From Alphaproteobacteria bacterium (GTDB lineage: Bacteria; Pseudomonadota; Alphaproteobacteria; Micropepsales; Micropepsaceae), in contig JACADY010000038.1 in NCBI GenBank assembly GCA_013389115.1, forward strand, positions 1 to 34,362: a DNA stretch of 34,362 nt, given 5' to 3'. Numbering within the stretch: the stretch's first letter is position 1; every line of letters begins with the position of its first letter. The notes below the pieces were generated by a model. The model made no database searches and was not told where the DNA came from. It saw only the letters and a program-made list of their open reading frames with translations. This document shows, piece after piece, positions 16,140 to 23,970 of the stretch. Made by a program: the position numbers and the translations under genes.

Positions 16140-17390
16140 CTATCGGACACGAATAAGGGCGAGAGTGCCCGCAGCCATTACGACGGCCGCAACGGCGAAG
16201 CCGAAAGTGGGCGATACGGCGGTCCACAGCACGCCGACGGCAGTGCTGGACACGAATTTCGCCGCACCATTCACCGTGCCGAGCGCGCCGTAGCTCGTCG
16301 CGAGCGTGTCCTGGCTGACCATCTCGGCCGTCACGGTCGCCTCAAGCGCTTCCTGGACGGCGACATATAGGCCGGCAACGAAGAATATCCCGGCAAGCAC
16401 GGCGACCGTGTCCGCGCCAGTCGCGAAAGCGTATGCGGTCAGCGCTGCAGTAAGTACGCCCGAGCAGTAGCCCGCGATCAGCACGCTACGCTGGCCGTAG
16501 CGATCGGCCAGCATACCGACCGGATAGGAGGTCGCGACCTGAACAATATTGCGCCAGACATAGAGCAGGCCCGCGACCTGTGCGGCCTCGATCACGCCCA
16601 TCGAAGGCGTCAGCATCTGCGTCGCGGCCAGAATGAGCAGGCTGTGGGAGAAGTCCCCCATCCCAAAGATGCCAACGGCGGCGAGATAGCGTTTGAAGCG
16701 CGCCGGCAGATCTCGCAGCGTCGAGAAGAATTTCAGCGCCGGGTTCGGTGATTGCTCCGGATCTCGAACGAGGAGCAGGAACGCCAGCACCGCGAGGACG
16801 CCGGGAATGAGCGTCAGCCAGAACACCAGCCGGAAGGGGCCGGAGGCCGTCTCCCATTGGAGCTGCTGCGCCCAACCGAGCAAGGCGACGCCGAGCAGCG
16901 GTCCCGCGACCGCGCCGATGGTGTCCATCGCGCGATGGAAGCCGAAGGCCCGACCGCGCGTATCCGGAGCAATCGACTGGATGACGATGGCGTCGCGCAA
17001 CGGACCGCGCAGGCCCTTGCCAAACCAGGACACGGTACGCCCGAGCAGGATCAGCGGCCAGCCGACGGCAAGCGCGATCAGCGCTTGGCCGAGCGGGGTC
17101 AGGCCATAACCGACCAGCACCAGAAGTTTGCGATGGCCGAACTTGTCGGCGATGTAGCCGGCAATCATCTTGGTGAAGCTCGCCACGGCGTCGGCGATAC
17201 CCTCGATGATGCCGAGCGCGGCCGCCGGCACGCCCAGAACGGCGAGAAAGCCCGGCAGGATGACCGTGGTCGTCTCGTAGCAGAAATCCCCAAGCGCGCT
17301 GGTGAGCCCCGCACCGGCAACGGTACGATTGAGCCAGCCGCGCGGCCTGCTCTCAGGTGTCTTAGCGATCGTCTCCGCCTTCGGTGTCAT
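16140..17390 (-). CDS. Major facilitator superfamily transporter
   Basis: This protein of about 416 residues has around 12 hydrophobic segments and the MFS loop motif between helices 2 and 3 (GYIADKFGHRKLLV). A second copy follows in the other half (GMLADRYGQRSVLIAG). It begins MTPKAETIAK at 17390 with GAGGG eight bases before. A longer start at 17441 is rejected because it overlaps the upstream gene. It starts ten bases after the ChrB-like stop, so the two form an operon, and it ends convergent with truncated parB. Its substrate cannot be read from sequence. Pairing with a ChrB-domain protein on a metal island suggests export of a metal-related compound. Confidence 0.88.
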   Translation of the reverse strand: MTPKAETIAKTPESRPRGWLNRTVAGAGLTSALGDFCYETTTVILPGFLAVLGVPAAALGIIEGIADAVASFTKMIAGYIADKFGHRKLLVLVGYGLTPLGQALIALAVGWPLILLGRTVSWFGKGLRGPLRDAIVIQSIAPDTRGRAFGFHRAMDTIGAVAGPLLGVALLGWAQQLQWETASGPFRLVFWLTLIPGVLAVLAFLLLVRDPEQSPNPALKFFSTLRDLPARFKRYLAAVGIFGMGDFSHSLLILAATQMLTPSMGVIEAAQVAGLLYVWRNIVQVATSYPVGMLADRYGQRSVLIAGYCSGVLTAALTAYAFATGADTVAVLAGIFFVAGLYVAVQEALEATVTAEMVSQDTLATSYGALGTVNGAAKFVSSTAVGVLWTAVSPTFGFAVAAVVMAAGTLALIRVR

Positions 17391-17400
17391 CGCGGTGCCC

Positions 17401-17943
17401 TCACCGGTTCTCGTCATGGGCGTCGAAGACACGCTTGGCATAGTCGTCGAGCACCGCCTCGCAGCCCTTCAGCCTCTGTTCCGCTTCGGCGGCGCGCGCG
17501 GCGCCGTAGAAGTCGAGTTTCCTTATCTTGGCAAGCCAGCCCCTCAGCTTCTTCAGGTCGACGTCGTTCTCCTCGAGTTCGGCATAGGTGAAGTGGCTCG
17601 CCTCCACCTCCTTGGCGACCTCGCGCTCGAAGTCATCGCACTTGTCGATGAATTCCGCATAGGCTTCGTCCCGGTCCGCCTTGAACCGCGCGATGACCTT
17701 GCCTTCCTGCGCCTTGTCGAGCGCGACGGTCTCCAGGATCACGCTTTCTCCCTTGGCCTCCGCGATGTCGTTCTCGAGCATCTTCAGCCGGCGAACATGA
17801 TCGTCGGTCTTCGGCAGCAGACAGACGCCGTTCTGCAGATAGACGGCGCCCATACCCTTCAATCGGCGCCAGAGCGCCACGCGCTTCGAAGCGGGTTCGG
17901 GCGGGACCTTGTACGTGAGGAGTAGCCATGCTCGTGATGCCAT
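17401..17943 (-). CDS. chrB: ChrB N-terminal-domain protein
   Basis: This 180-residue protein matches the N-terminal domain of ChrB: AWLLLTYKVPPEPASKRVAL, then WRRLKGMGAVYLQNGVCLLP, followed by a charged helical segment. Full ChrB proteins, about 300 residues, carry a further C-terminal domain and act as chromate-sensing regulators of chrA. Only the N-terminal domain is present here and no chrA is in the window, so the chromate name is by homology only. A palindrome lies just upstream in the promoter region, and the MFS gene follows ten bases downstream. The protein may be the repressor for this pair. Confidence 0.75.
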   Translation of the reverse strand: MASRAWLLLTYKVPPEPASKRVALWRRLKGMGAVYLQNGVCLLPKTDDHVRRLKMLENDIAEAKGESVILETVALDKAQEGKVIARFKADRDEAYAEFIDKCDDFEREVAKEVEASHFTYAELEENDVDLKKLRGWLAKIRKLDFYGAARAAEAEQRLKGCEAVLDDYAKRVFDAHDENR

Positions 17944-17957
17944 GGCTCATATTTAAT

Positions 17958-17985
17958 GTAACGATAGTAACATTTCAATCGTTAC
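17958..17985. promoter_or_regulatory. Palindromic candidate operator before the chrB-MFS pair
   Basis: A perfect 8-bp inverted repeat, GTAACGAT (17958-17965) and ATCGTTAC (17978-17985), surrounds another GTAAC copy. It lies 15 bases upstream of the ChrB-like start codon in an AT-rich spacer. Autoregulation by the ChrB-domain protein is a reasonable inference. Confidence 0.5.
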
Positions 17986-18028
17986 AGATATCGGCATGCA
18001 CCGCTGGTTGTGCTTGACCCGCCGCCGG

Positions 18029-18820
18029 TTAGCCGTGCCGCCATACTTTGACCGCCGAGACCAGCAGGATCGTGGCAAGTGCCGGAATCAAGATCGCGGC
18101 CGGCACGATGCCGAGCAGCAAGCCACCGACAAGCGATCCGACGAGCGAGCCCGCCGCCATGACGAGGACGAAGCGGCGATTGCGGCCGAGCACCGCGAAG
18201 CTGTTGTCTTGGCTGTAGCGGGTGAAGCCGACGATCATGGTCGGCAGGCTGACCGCGAGCGACAGGCTGCCGGCGAGCTTGATGTCGGCTCCGAACAGGA
18301 GAACGAGCGTCGGGATCAGTAGCTCGCCGCCCGCGACGCCGAGCAGGGAAGCAACGACGCCGATGACGAATCCCGCAACGACGCCTGCGATGGTCTGCGC
18401 GATTCCGCCCATCAGCGGGACGCCCGAGCCATCCGCGTCGTGTCCGATCAGGAGCACGATTGCGATGCCGACAAGCATCAAGGCGATGACGCGATAAAGC
18501 GTACGGGATTCGAGCCGCGTGGCCCAGCCCGCCCCAAACCAGGCACCAAGCAGGCTTCCAGCGAGAAGATTGACGATGACGGACCAGTGATCGGCAATGA
18601 CGGCGAACGGCACGGAGCCGGCGCGGAATGGCAGGGCCGAGGCCATGACCACCAGGCTCATCGCCTTGTTGAGGATGATCGCCTCCAGCGCGGCGAACCG
18701 GAACAAGCCAATCAGCACCGGCAGGCGGAATTCCGCGCCGCCGAGGCCGATCAGGCCGCCGAGCGTTCCGATCACGGCGCCCCAGCCAAAGGCCATCACA
18801 GGGCGGTCGACCTGCGTCAT
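18029..18820 (-). CDS. TSUP (TauE/SafE) family permease coupled to modC
   Basis: The 263-residue protein has about eight hydrophobic segments and the two-fold repeat typical of TSUP proteins: GTLGGLIGLGGAEFRLPVLI in the first half and VASLLGVAGGELLIPTLVL in the second. TSUP members move sulfite, sulfoacetate, sulfate-type anions or other small anions across the inner membrane. The start codon overlaps the modC stop by four bases (18817-18820), so it is translated from the molybdate transporter message. A role in molybdate, tungstate or sulfur oxyanion movement is therefore likely, but the substrate is not known. Confidence 0.87.
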   Translation of the reverse strand: MTQVDRPVMAFGWGAVIGTLGGLIGLGGAEFRLPVLIGLFRFAALEAIILNKAMSLVVMASALPFRAGSVPFAVIADHWSVIVNLLAGSLLGAWFGAGWATRLESRTLYRVIALMLVGIAIVLLIGHDADGSGVPLMGGIAQTIAGVVAGFVIGVVASLLGVAGGELLIPTLVLLFGADIKLAGSLSLAVSLPTMIVGFTRYSQDNSFAVLGRNRRFVLVMAAGSLVGSLVGGLLLGIVPAAILIPALATILLVSAVKVWRHG

Positions 18821-19926
18821 TGCGCTGCCTCGCCGCGCGCCGGCGCGCGGGCGACATGATCGCGCGCAACCGCCATCGACTTGACGATGGCATGGACCGC
18901 ATCGCCCGCTTGGAGGCGCATCTGATCTGCGGCACGGCGGGTAATGCGGGCCAGGATCTCGTCCCCGCCCACGGCGACATGAACGATCACGCCCGGCCCC
19001 GTGCCGGAAACGATGCGGGTCACTTTCCCCGCGAGGATGTTCTGCGCGGACAGCCCCTCCGGCCGTGCCCGCGCGAGGATGACCTCATGCGCCATAATCC
19101 GCACGCGCACCCGCGTTCCGGGTGCGCCCTCGATGGTGGGTAGGAACAGCGGACCCGTGGCGGCATCAAGCCGGGTCAGCCCGTCATCCAAATGCTCGAC
19201 AATGATCGCCGGCAGCATTGCTGCAATTTCGCGGATGCCCATGGCGCGCAAGGCTTCGGGATCGGCCATCACCTCGGCGGTGGTGCCTTCGCGCACCACG
19301 CGCCCTTTCTCGATCACCACCATCCGGTCTGCCAGCAACTGCGCCTCGTTCACGTCATGGGTGACGAGAACCACCGGCATCTTCAGGTGCGCACGCAGCG
19401 CAATGATCTCGTCGTAGAGCCGTTCGCGCGTCGCCCTGTCCACCGCCGAGAAGGGCTCGTCCAGCAAGAGCGCCTGCGGGCGGCGGGCCAATGCGCGCGC
19501 CACCGCCACACGCTGCTGCTGGCCACCGGAAAGCTGGGCGGGCTTACGGTCAGCGAGGCCTGGCAAGTTCACGAGGGCGAGCAGACGCTCGGCCTCGGAC
19601 CGCATGTTCGGCGCACCAGGGTCCATCGCCGCGATCACGTTCTGCGCCGCCGTCATATGCGGGAACAGCGCATAGTTCTGAAACACTACTCCTACATGCC
19701 GCCGGTGCGGTGGCCGGTTCACACCGCTAGCAGTATCGAGCCACACCTCACCATCCACCGTGACCCGCGCCGTCTCGGGCCGCCAGAGGCCAGCGATCGT
19801 GCGCAGCAGCGTTGTCTTGCCCGAGCCGGAATGCCCCACCAAAGCGAGCAATTCGCCCGGTTCCGCGCGGAACGAAGCATCAAGGGGGATGGGCGTGGAC
19901 GCCCGCGCCATGACCTCCAGGGCCAT
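18817..19926 (-). CDS. modC: Molybdate ABC transporter ATP-binding protein
   Basis: The 369-residue ATPase drives molybdate import. Walker A is GHSGSGKTT at about residues 33-41, the ABC signature is LSGGQQQRVAVARAL, and Walker B is LLLDEPFSAVD, followed by the switch histidine in VVLVTHD. The C-terminal part, about 130 residues with VIVHVAVGGDEILARITRRA, is the TOBE domain that binds oxyanion and can inhibit the transporter. The start overlaps the last base of modB. The stop overlaps the TSUP start. The adjacent modA and modB genes settle the substrate class as molybdate or tungstate rather than sulfate. Confidence 0.93.
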   Translation of the reverse strand: MALEVMARASTPIPLDASFRAEPGELLALVGHSGSGKTTLLRTIAGLWRPETARVTVDGEVWLDTASGVNRPPHRRHVGVVFQNYALFPHMTAAQNVIAAMDPGAPNMRSEAERLLALVNLPGLADRKPAQLSGGQQQRVAVARALARRPQALLLDEPFSAVDRATRERLYDEIIALRAHLKMPVVLVTHDVNEAQLLADRMVVIEKGRVVREGTTAEVMADPEALRAMGIREIAAMLPAIIVEHLDDGLTRLDAATGPLFLPTIEGAPGTRVRVRIMAHEVILARARPEGLSAQNILAGKVTRIVSGTGPGVIVHVAVGGDEILARITRRAADQMRLQAGDAVHAIVKSMAVARDHVARAPARGEAAQ

Positions 19927-20594
19927 CAGGACAATCTCCGTCCCACACGCGCCGAAAGCATGTAGGTCGCCGCGATGGTGACGAGCGAGATCGCCACCAG
20001 CGTGGCCGACATGATGCCGGCGCCGGCCATGTCGAAGCCCTGTACGCGGTCGTAGATCGCAATGGCGATCGTCTTGGTTTCGCCGGGGATCGAGCCGCCC
20101 ATCATAAGGATGATGCCGAACTCACCCAGCGTATGGGCGAAGGTCAGCACCATCGCCGTCAACACGCCGGGCCAGGCCAGCGGCAGCTCGACCCGCCAGA
20201 GGCTGCGCCACGGCGACATGCCGCAGCAGGCTGCAGCCTCGCGCACCTCTACGGGAACCGCCTCGAAGCCTCGCTGCGCGGGCTGAATGTCGAAGGATAG
20301 GTTGAAGATCACCGAAGCCACCAGCAGCCCCTCGAACGTGAAGACCAGTTGATGACCGAAGGCCTCCTGCCAGAAGGCGCCGATGGGGGAGTTCCGTCCG
20401 AAGGCAACCAGAAGATAGAATCCGAACACCGTTGGCGGCAGCACGAGCGGCAGCATCACGATCGCTTCGACCAGCCCCTTGCCCCGAAACTGCCGGAAGG
20501 CCAGCCAACGGCCGGCCAGGATGGATACCGGCAGCAGGATCGCCACCGTCCATCCGGCGAGCCGCAGTGACAGGAACAGGGCGGTCCAGTCCAT
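19926..20594 (-). CDS. modB: Molybdate ABC transporter permease
   Basis: This 222-residue inner-membrane protein has about five hydrophobic segments and the ABC-contact loop (EAAACCGMSPWRSLWRVELP followed by LAWPGVLTAMVL). That EAA-type loop docks on ModC. ModB forms the dimeric channel through which ModA delivers molybdate. It starts three bases after modA ends and overlaps modC by one base, so the operon is tightly packed. Its length is typical. Confidence 0.93.
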   Translation of the reverse strand: MDWTALFLSLRLAGWTVAILLPVSILAGRWLAFRQFRGKGLVEAIVMLPLVLPPTVFGFYLLVAFGRNSPIGAFWQEAFGHQLVFTFEGLLVASVIFNLSFDIQPAQRGFEAVPVEVREAAACCGMSPWRSLWRVELPLAWPGVLTAMVLTFAHTLGEFGIILMMGGSIPGETKTIAIAIYDRVQGFDMAGAGIMSATLVAISLVTIAATYMLSARVGRRLS

Positions 20595-20597
20595 GAA

Positions 20598-21431
20598 TCA
20601 GCCCTCGGCCGGCAGCACGAAGCCGAAAGACTTCATGATTTCGCGAGCCTTCGGGGTCTTCATGTAGGCGTAGAACTCCTCGGCGACGGGACCCGCGTTC
20701 TTCAGAAGCGCCATGCGCTGCAATAGCGGGTCGTGCCAGTCATGCGGAATCAGCGCGAACGCGCCCTGCGACCGCACTTCCGGCGCCAGAGCCAGCGAGT
20801 AGGCGATGATCCCGCCCTCGGCATTGCCCGACAGCGCGAACTGCGCCGCCTGGCTCACGTTCTCACCAAGAACCAAATACGGCTGCACCTTTTCCCACAA
20901 GCCGCGATGCTTGAGCGCCTCTTCGGCGCGGAGGCCATAGGGCGCGTGCTCCGGATTGGCGATGGCAAAGCGGGTGATCCTACCCGCCTCCAGCATGACC
21001 GCCAGATTGTCCAGCGCCTCATCGGGTTTCAGCGCCGAGCCGTGCGGCGCTATCAGGACGATCCGGCCTTCGGCGTAAAGATCGCCCGCGTCCTTGGTAA
21101 AGCCGTCTCTGTAGAGATCCGCGATGAACTTCTGATCGGCGGCCATGAATAGCTGGAAAGGAGCGCCCTGGCGGATCTGGGTGGCGAAGTTGCCCGTCGA
21201 GCCGAACGAGAGCTTCACCTCCTTGCCAGTGTCGGCTTTGAAGGCTGCGGCGAGTTCGGTCACGGCGAACTTCAGGTCGGCGGCGGCCGCGATGACCGGC
21301 ACGTCCGACTGTTGGGCATTCGCGCCGGTCATCTGCATCGCGAGGCCCGCAATCACGGCCCCCGCCCCGAGGCTGAGCGCGAGAAGGCCACGTCGAGTCC
21401 AAGAATGAGTCGCTGTCGATCGTGCGTCCAT
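20598..21431 (-). CDS. modA: Molybdate-binding periplasmic protein
   Basis: The 277-residue protein begins with a twin-arginine-like signal (TRRGLLALSLGAGAVIAG) and is then a periplasmic type II binding protein. AAADLKFAVTELAAAF and FGSTGNFATQI carry the serine and backbone groups that bind the tetrahedral oxyanion. GRIVLIAPHGSALKP and RITRFAIANPEHAPYG are further ModA hallmarks. ModA captures molybdate or tungstate and passes it to ModBC. It is preceded by a 28-bp operator-like palindrome and by modE. An AAGGAG ribosome binding site lies upstream of the start. If the signal is Tat rather than Sec, export of a folded protein would be implied; sequence alone does not decide. Confidence 0.93.
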   Translation of the reverse strand: MDARSTATHSWTRRGLLALSLGAGAVIAGLAMQMTGANAQQSDVPVIAAAADLKFAVTELAAAFKADTGKEVKLSFGSTGNFATQIRQGAPFQLFMAADQKFIADLYRDGFTKDAGDLYAEGRIVLIAPHGSALKPDEALDNLAVMLEAGRITRFAIANPEHAPYGLRAEEALKHRGLWEKVQPYLVLGENVSQAAQFALSGNAEGGIIAYSLALAPEVRSQGAFALIPHDWHDPLLQRMALLKNAGPVAEEFYAYMKTPKAREIMKSFGFVLPAEG

Positions 21432-21443
21432 GGGTATCTCCTT

Positions 21444-21471
21444 TCCGATGTAGTCAATCGACTATATCGGA
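21444..21471. promoter_or_regulatory. Mo-box-like operator before modA
   Basis: The arms TCCGATGTAGTC (21444-21455) and GACTATATCGGA (21460-21471) match at 11 of 12 positions around AATC. The CGATATA-type half-sites resemble known ModE boxes. It lies 12 bases before the modA start codon and directly after modE, so molybdate-dependent repression by that regulator is likely. Binding is inferred. Confidence 0.7.
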
Positions 21472-21509
21472 CGACAACCCGCTCTGCCAAGACATGACGC
21501 CCGGAAAAT

Positions 21510-21881
21510 TCAGCCTTCGGGAGGCTCGTTGACGATGAGTTCGGAAAAGGCGTCGAGATTGCGCGCCGCCGCTTCGGACGCCTGATTCTCGATCGACCGA
21601 TAAAGTTCCAGCACCTTCTCGCCCATTGCCGTCAGTTGCGCGCCGCCGCGCGCGCTGCCGCCCTTGCTTGCCACCACCAACGGCTCCCGAAAGCATCGGT
21701 TCATGGTGTCGATCAGGTACCACGCCTTCTTGTAGCTCATGCCCATCGAGCGCCCCGCGGCGGAGATCGATCCGGTGTCGGCAATGGCCGCCAGCAGATC
21801 GGCTTTGCCCGGGCCGATGGCGATCGACCGGCCCAGGATGAGCCGGAAACGCAGGCGTGGTTGGAGTGATTCAGTTGCCAT
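21510..21881 (-). CDS. modE: ModE-type transcriptional regulator, DNA-binding domain only
   Basis: The 123-residue protein carries the ModE winged helix-turn-helix: GPGKADLLAAIADTGSISAA, then GRSMGMSYKKAWYLIDTMN, then GGARGGAQLTAMGEKVLELY-like residues. ModE represses molybdate transport genes when molybdate is bound. In E. coli the oxyanion is held by C-terminal TOBE domains, which are absent here. Short ModE-like proteins of this kind exist, and how they sense molybdate is less clear. The start at 21881 (MATESLQPRLRF) replaces a longer open frame to 22352 that only shadows the permease gene. It precedes modA with a palindromic operator between. Confidence 0.85.
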   Translation of the reverse strand: MATESLQPRLRFRLILGRSIAIGPGKADLLAAIADTGSISAAGRSMGMSYKKAWYLIDTMNRCFREPLVVASKGGSARGGAQLTAMGEKVLELYRSIENQASEAAARNLDAFSELIVNEPPEG

Positions 21882-21940
21882 GGTGTCCGACCTTAGCCCG
21901 CTCCTGCCGACAGGCGAAGCCGCCGTGGTGGCTGTCTGCG

Positions 21941-22918
21941 TCACGAGCCCGACGCGGGCAGAGGAAGCAGCCTGCGCGGCACCAGCCACAGAAAGCCGAC
22001 CATTCCGAAAAGCTCGACCAGCGACTGGAACACGATGACGATCACTGCAACGTCCCAAACAGCAGGAAGGGCGAGCGCAAAGGGCAGCACGACGAAGGAA
22101 TTGCGGGTCGCCACGCTGAAGACGAGCGTGCGTGCCTGCGGCACCGGCAGGGAGAACAGATGCGCGACGACGATCCCGATCGCCGCGGCCCCGACGAGAA
22201 ACAGCAGGAAGGCGAGCAGCACCTGCCCGAGAACCGGCAGCGAGCCTGCGACAGCTTCTACCTGCGACCCAGCGATCAGGAAGACAACCAACGCCAGCAG
22301 CGGAACAGGAAACCAGGCCAGCCGCTCGACGACCGGGCCCCGCGCGCCGCATCGTTCCGACCAGACTTCAGTAAGAAAAGCCAGCGCCAGTGGAACGCCG
22401 ATGAGCACGACGAACACAGTCACGATGCGGTCGGCCGAGAGTATCTCGGCAAAGCTCTCCCCCAGGAACATCCAGAGATAGAGCGGCAGCAGCGCGATCT
22501 GGACCAGCAAGTTGACGGGCGTCACCGCGATCGCCCGGCGCGTGTCGCCGCGCGCTAGGTGCGTGAAGGTGATGAACCAATCGGTGCACGGGACGAGGAG
22601 AACGAGGAGCACGCCGAGCCTCACCGCCGGCTGATCAGGGACGGCCAGCAGCAGCACCCACACGAGGATAGGGACCAGGATAAAGTTGGAGAGCAGGATC
22701 GCCGCCATGAACCGGCCGTCGCGAAAAGCTTCAGGGAGATGGTTCAGCGGCACCTGCGTGAACGTCACATAGAGAAGAGCGGCCAGGCTCGGCCATAACA
22801 GCGTTTCCATGGTCGAGCCCAAGCCCGGCGCCACACTACCGATCACGAGGCCTGTGATGATCGCCGCGAGATAGATCCATACCTGATGCCTTTCGATCGT
22901 CTCGCGCGTGATCCGAAT
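21941..22918 (-). CDS. Arsenite-type permease of the BASS superfamily, probable AUU start
   Basis: About 325 residues and ten hydrophobic segments, of the bile acid:sodium symporter / Acr3-like type usually annotated as arsenic resistance protein. Visible motifs are LLVLLVPCTDWFITFTHLAR and FSVATRNSFVVLPFALALP. Such permeases export arsenite or related oxyanions. The first ATG or GTG in frame (GTG at 22846) would cut through the first membrane helix. The frame continues upstream as RITRETIERHQVWIYLAAII, which fits the family N-terminus. AGGAG (22926-22930) sits seven bases before an ATT codon at 22918, so a rare AUU start is proposed. It lies between merR and modE on the same strand; no arsR or arsC is nearby. 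Confidence 0.78.
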   Translation of the reverse strand: MRITRETIERHQVWIYLAAIITGLVIGSVAPGLGSTMETLLWPSLAALLYVTFTQVPLNHLPEAFRDGRFMAAILLSNFILVPILVWVLLLAVPDQPAVRLGVLLVLLVPCTDWFITFTHLARGDTRRAIAVTPVNLLVQIALLPLYLWMFLGESFAEILSADRIVTVFVVLIGVPLALAFLTEVWSERCGARGPVVERLAWFPVPLLALVVFLIAGSQVEAVAGSLPVLGQVLLAFLLFLVGAAAIGIVVAHLFSLPVPQARTLVFSVATRNSFVVLPFALALPAVWDVAVIVIVFQSLVELFGMVGFLWLVPRRLLPLPASGS

Positions 22919-22998
22919 GATTTGTCTCCTTATCCGTTCGCACCTGCAACATTAGCCAGGTGGATGAGCAGCCGATAGAATGTGAGGATCTGGATGTG

Positions 22999-23442
22999 TC
23001 ATCCGACCTGACTTGACCGCTCCCTCTGTCCGCCAAACAGCGTCTCGATCAACGGGCATTCGCGCAACGTACCGTCGGCGCACTGCGCGACCACATCCTT
23101 GAGCACCCGCTCCATCCGCCTCAGATCGGCGATCTTCGCCCGCACGTCGTCAAGGTGTGAGGCGGCGACAGAGCGCGCTTCGGCGCAGCGCTGATCGCGC
23201 TCGTCTACGAGACGCAGCAATTCCCGGATTTCATCGAGAGAGAAGCCGAGCTCGCGCGCCCGAAGCACGAAGCGAAGGCGCCGCTCGTGCATGGTGTCGT
23301 AGCTGCGATAGCCACTCGTCGTGCGCGGCGGCTCGGGCAGAAGGCCGACCTTCTCGTAATAGCGCACAGTCTCCAGGTTGCAGCCCGTTCGCTGGGCGAG
23401 TTCCGCCCGCTGCAGGCCCTTCACCACGGCGTGATCGCGCAT
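22999..23442 (-). CDS. merR: MerR-family regulator, mercury-type
   Basis: The 147-residue protein has an N-terminal MerR helix-turn-helix (RAELAQRTGCNLETVRYYEK, then GLLPEPPR) and a dimerisation helix. The cysteines Cys86, Cys121 and Cys129 have spacing close to the three Hg(II) ligands of classical MerR (82, 117, 126), with RECPLIETL around the last. MerR binds the divergent promoter, represses it without metal and unwinds it when Hg(II) binds. The gene is divergent from merTPF and merB-merA across an 84-base gap holding a promoter of the right geometry. Downstream on its own strand lies the arsenite-type permease, which may share its transcript. Confidence 0.92.
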   Translation of the reverse strand: MRDHAVVKGLQRAELAQRTGCNLETVRYYEKVGLLPEPPRTTSGYRSYDTMHERRLRFVLRARELGFSLDEIRELLRLVDERDQRCAEARSVAASHLDDVRAKIADLRRMERVLKDVVAQCADGTLRECPLIETLFGGQRERSSQVG

Positions 23443-23454
23443 CGCAGAACCTTC

Positions 23455-23485
23455 TTGACCCTGTAGTGACTACAGAGCCTATGCT
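23455..23485 (+). promoter_or_regulatory. MerR-controlled promoter with 19-bp spacer
   Basis: TTGACC (-35, 23455-23460) and TATGCT (-10, 23480-23485) are separated by 19 bases, the over-long spacer that MerR proteins correct by twisting DNA. The dyad CTGTAG-TGA-CTACAG (23461-23475) lies inside the spacer. The half-sites differ from the Tn501-type GTAC dyad and look more like those of other metal-sensing MerR proteins. Confidence 0.85.
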
Positions 23486-23526
23486 ACGGCACGCTGAGGA
23501 TTTCGGCAAGGAAAGAGAGGCCAGAC

Positions 23527-23949
23527 ATGCCCGCATCGCGATCCGGAACAGCGGCCACAACGGCCGCGGCGGACTCGTCTGCCCCTGAACGCGGCGACGC
23601 CGGGCGGCAGCGTCTGATCGCCGTTGGCGGCATTCTCGGCGCGCTCGCCGCTTCCTCTTGCTGCATCGTGCCGCTGGTCTTGTTCAGTCTTGGCATTGGC
23701 GGCGCTTGGATCGGCAATCTGACAGCGCTCGCGCCCTACAAGCCATTCTTCGTCGCCGGCACCGCGGGCCTTCTCGGATACGGCTTCTACCTCGTCTACT
23801 GGAAGCCCAGGCGCGCCTGCGCCGATGACGCCGCCTGTGCGCGCCCGCTTCCCAACCGCCTCGTGCAGCTCGCGCTCTGGATCGCGACCGTGCTCGTGAT
23901 CGCCGCCTTTGCCTTCGACTACATCGCCCCGCTGTTGCTTCGCGCCTGA
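23527..23949 (+). CDS. merT: Mercuric transport protein MerT
   Basis: This 140-residue inner-membrane protein moves Hg(II) from periplasm to cytoplasm. Three hydrophobic helices are visible. The Cys45-Cys46 pair lies in the first helix (ASSCCIVPLVLFSLG) and a second cysteine pair, Cys98 and Cys104, lies in the cytoplasmic loop (RRACADDAACARP). GGAWIGNLTALAPYKPFF is the family hallmark. An N-terminal extension of about 28 residues, rich in Ala, Ser and Thr, is longer than in Tn501 MerT. The start ATG has GAGAGG upstream. It is the first gene after the MerR promoter. Confidence 0.92.
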   Translation: MPASRSGTAATTAAADSSAPERGDAGRQRLIAVGGILGALAASSCCIVPLVLFSLGIGGAWIGNLTALAPYKPFFVAGTAGLLGYGFYLVYWKPRRACADDAACARPLPNRLVQLALWIATVLVIAAFAFDYIAPLLLRA

Positions 23950-23970
23950 CACCAAAAGGAGACCCGTCCC

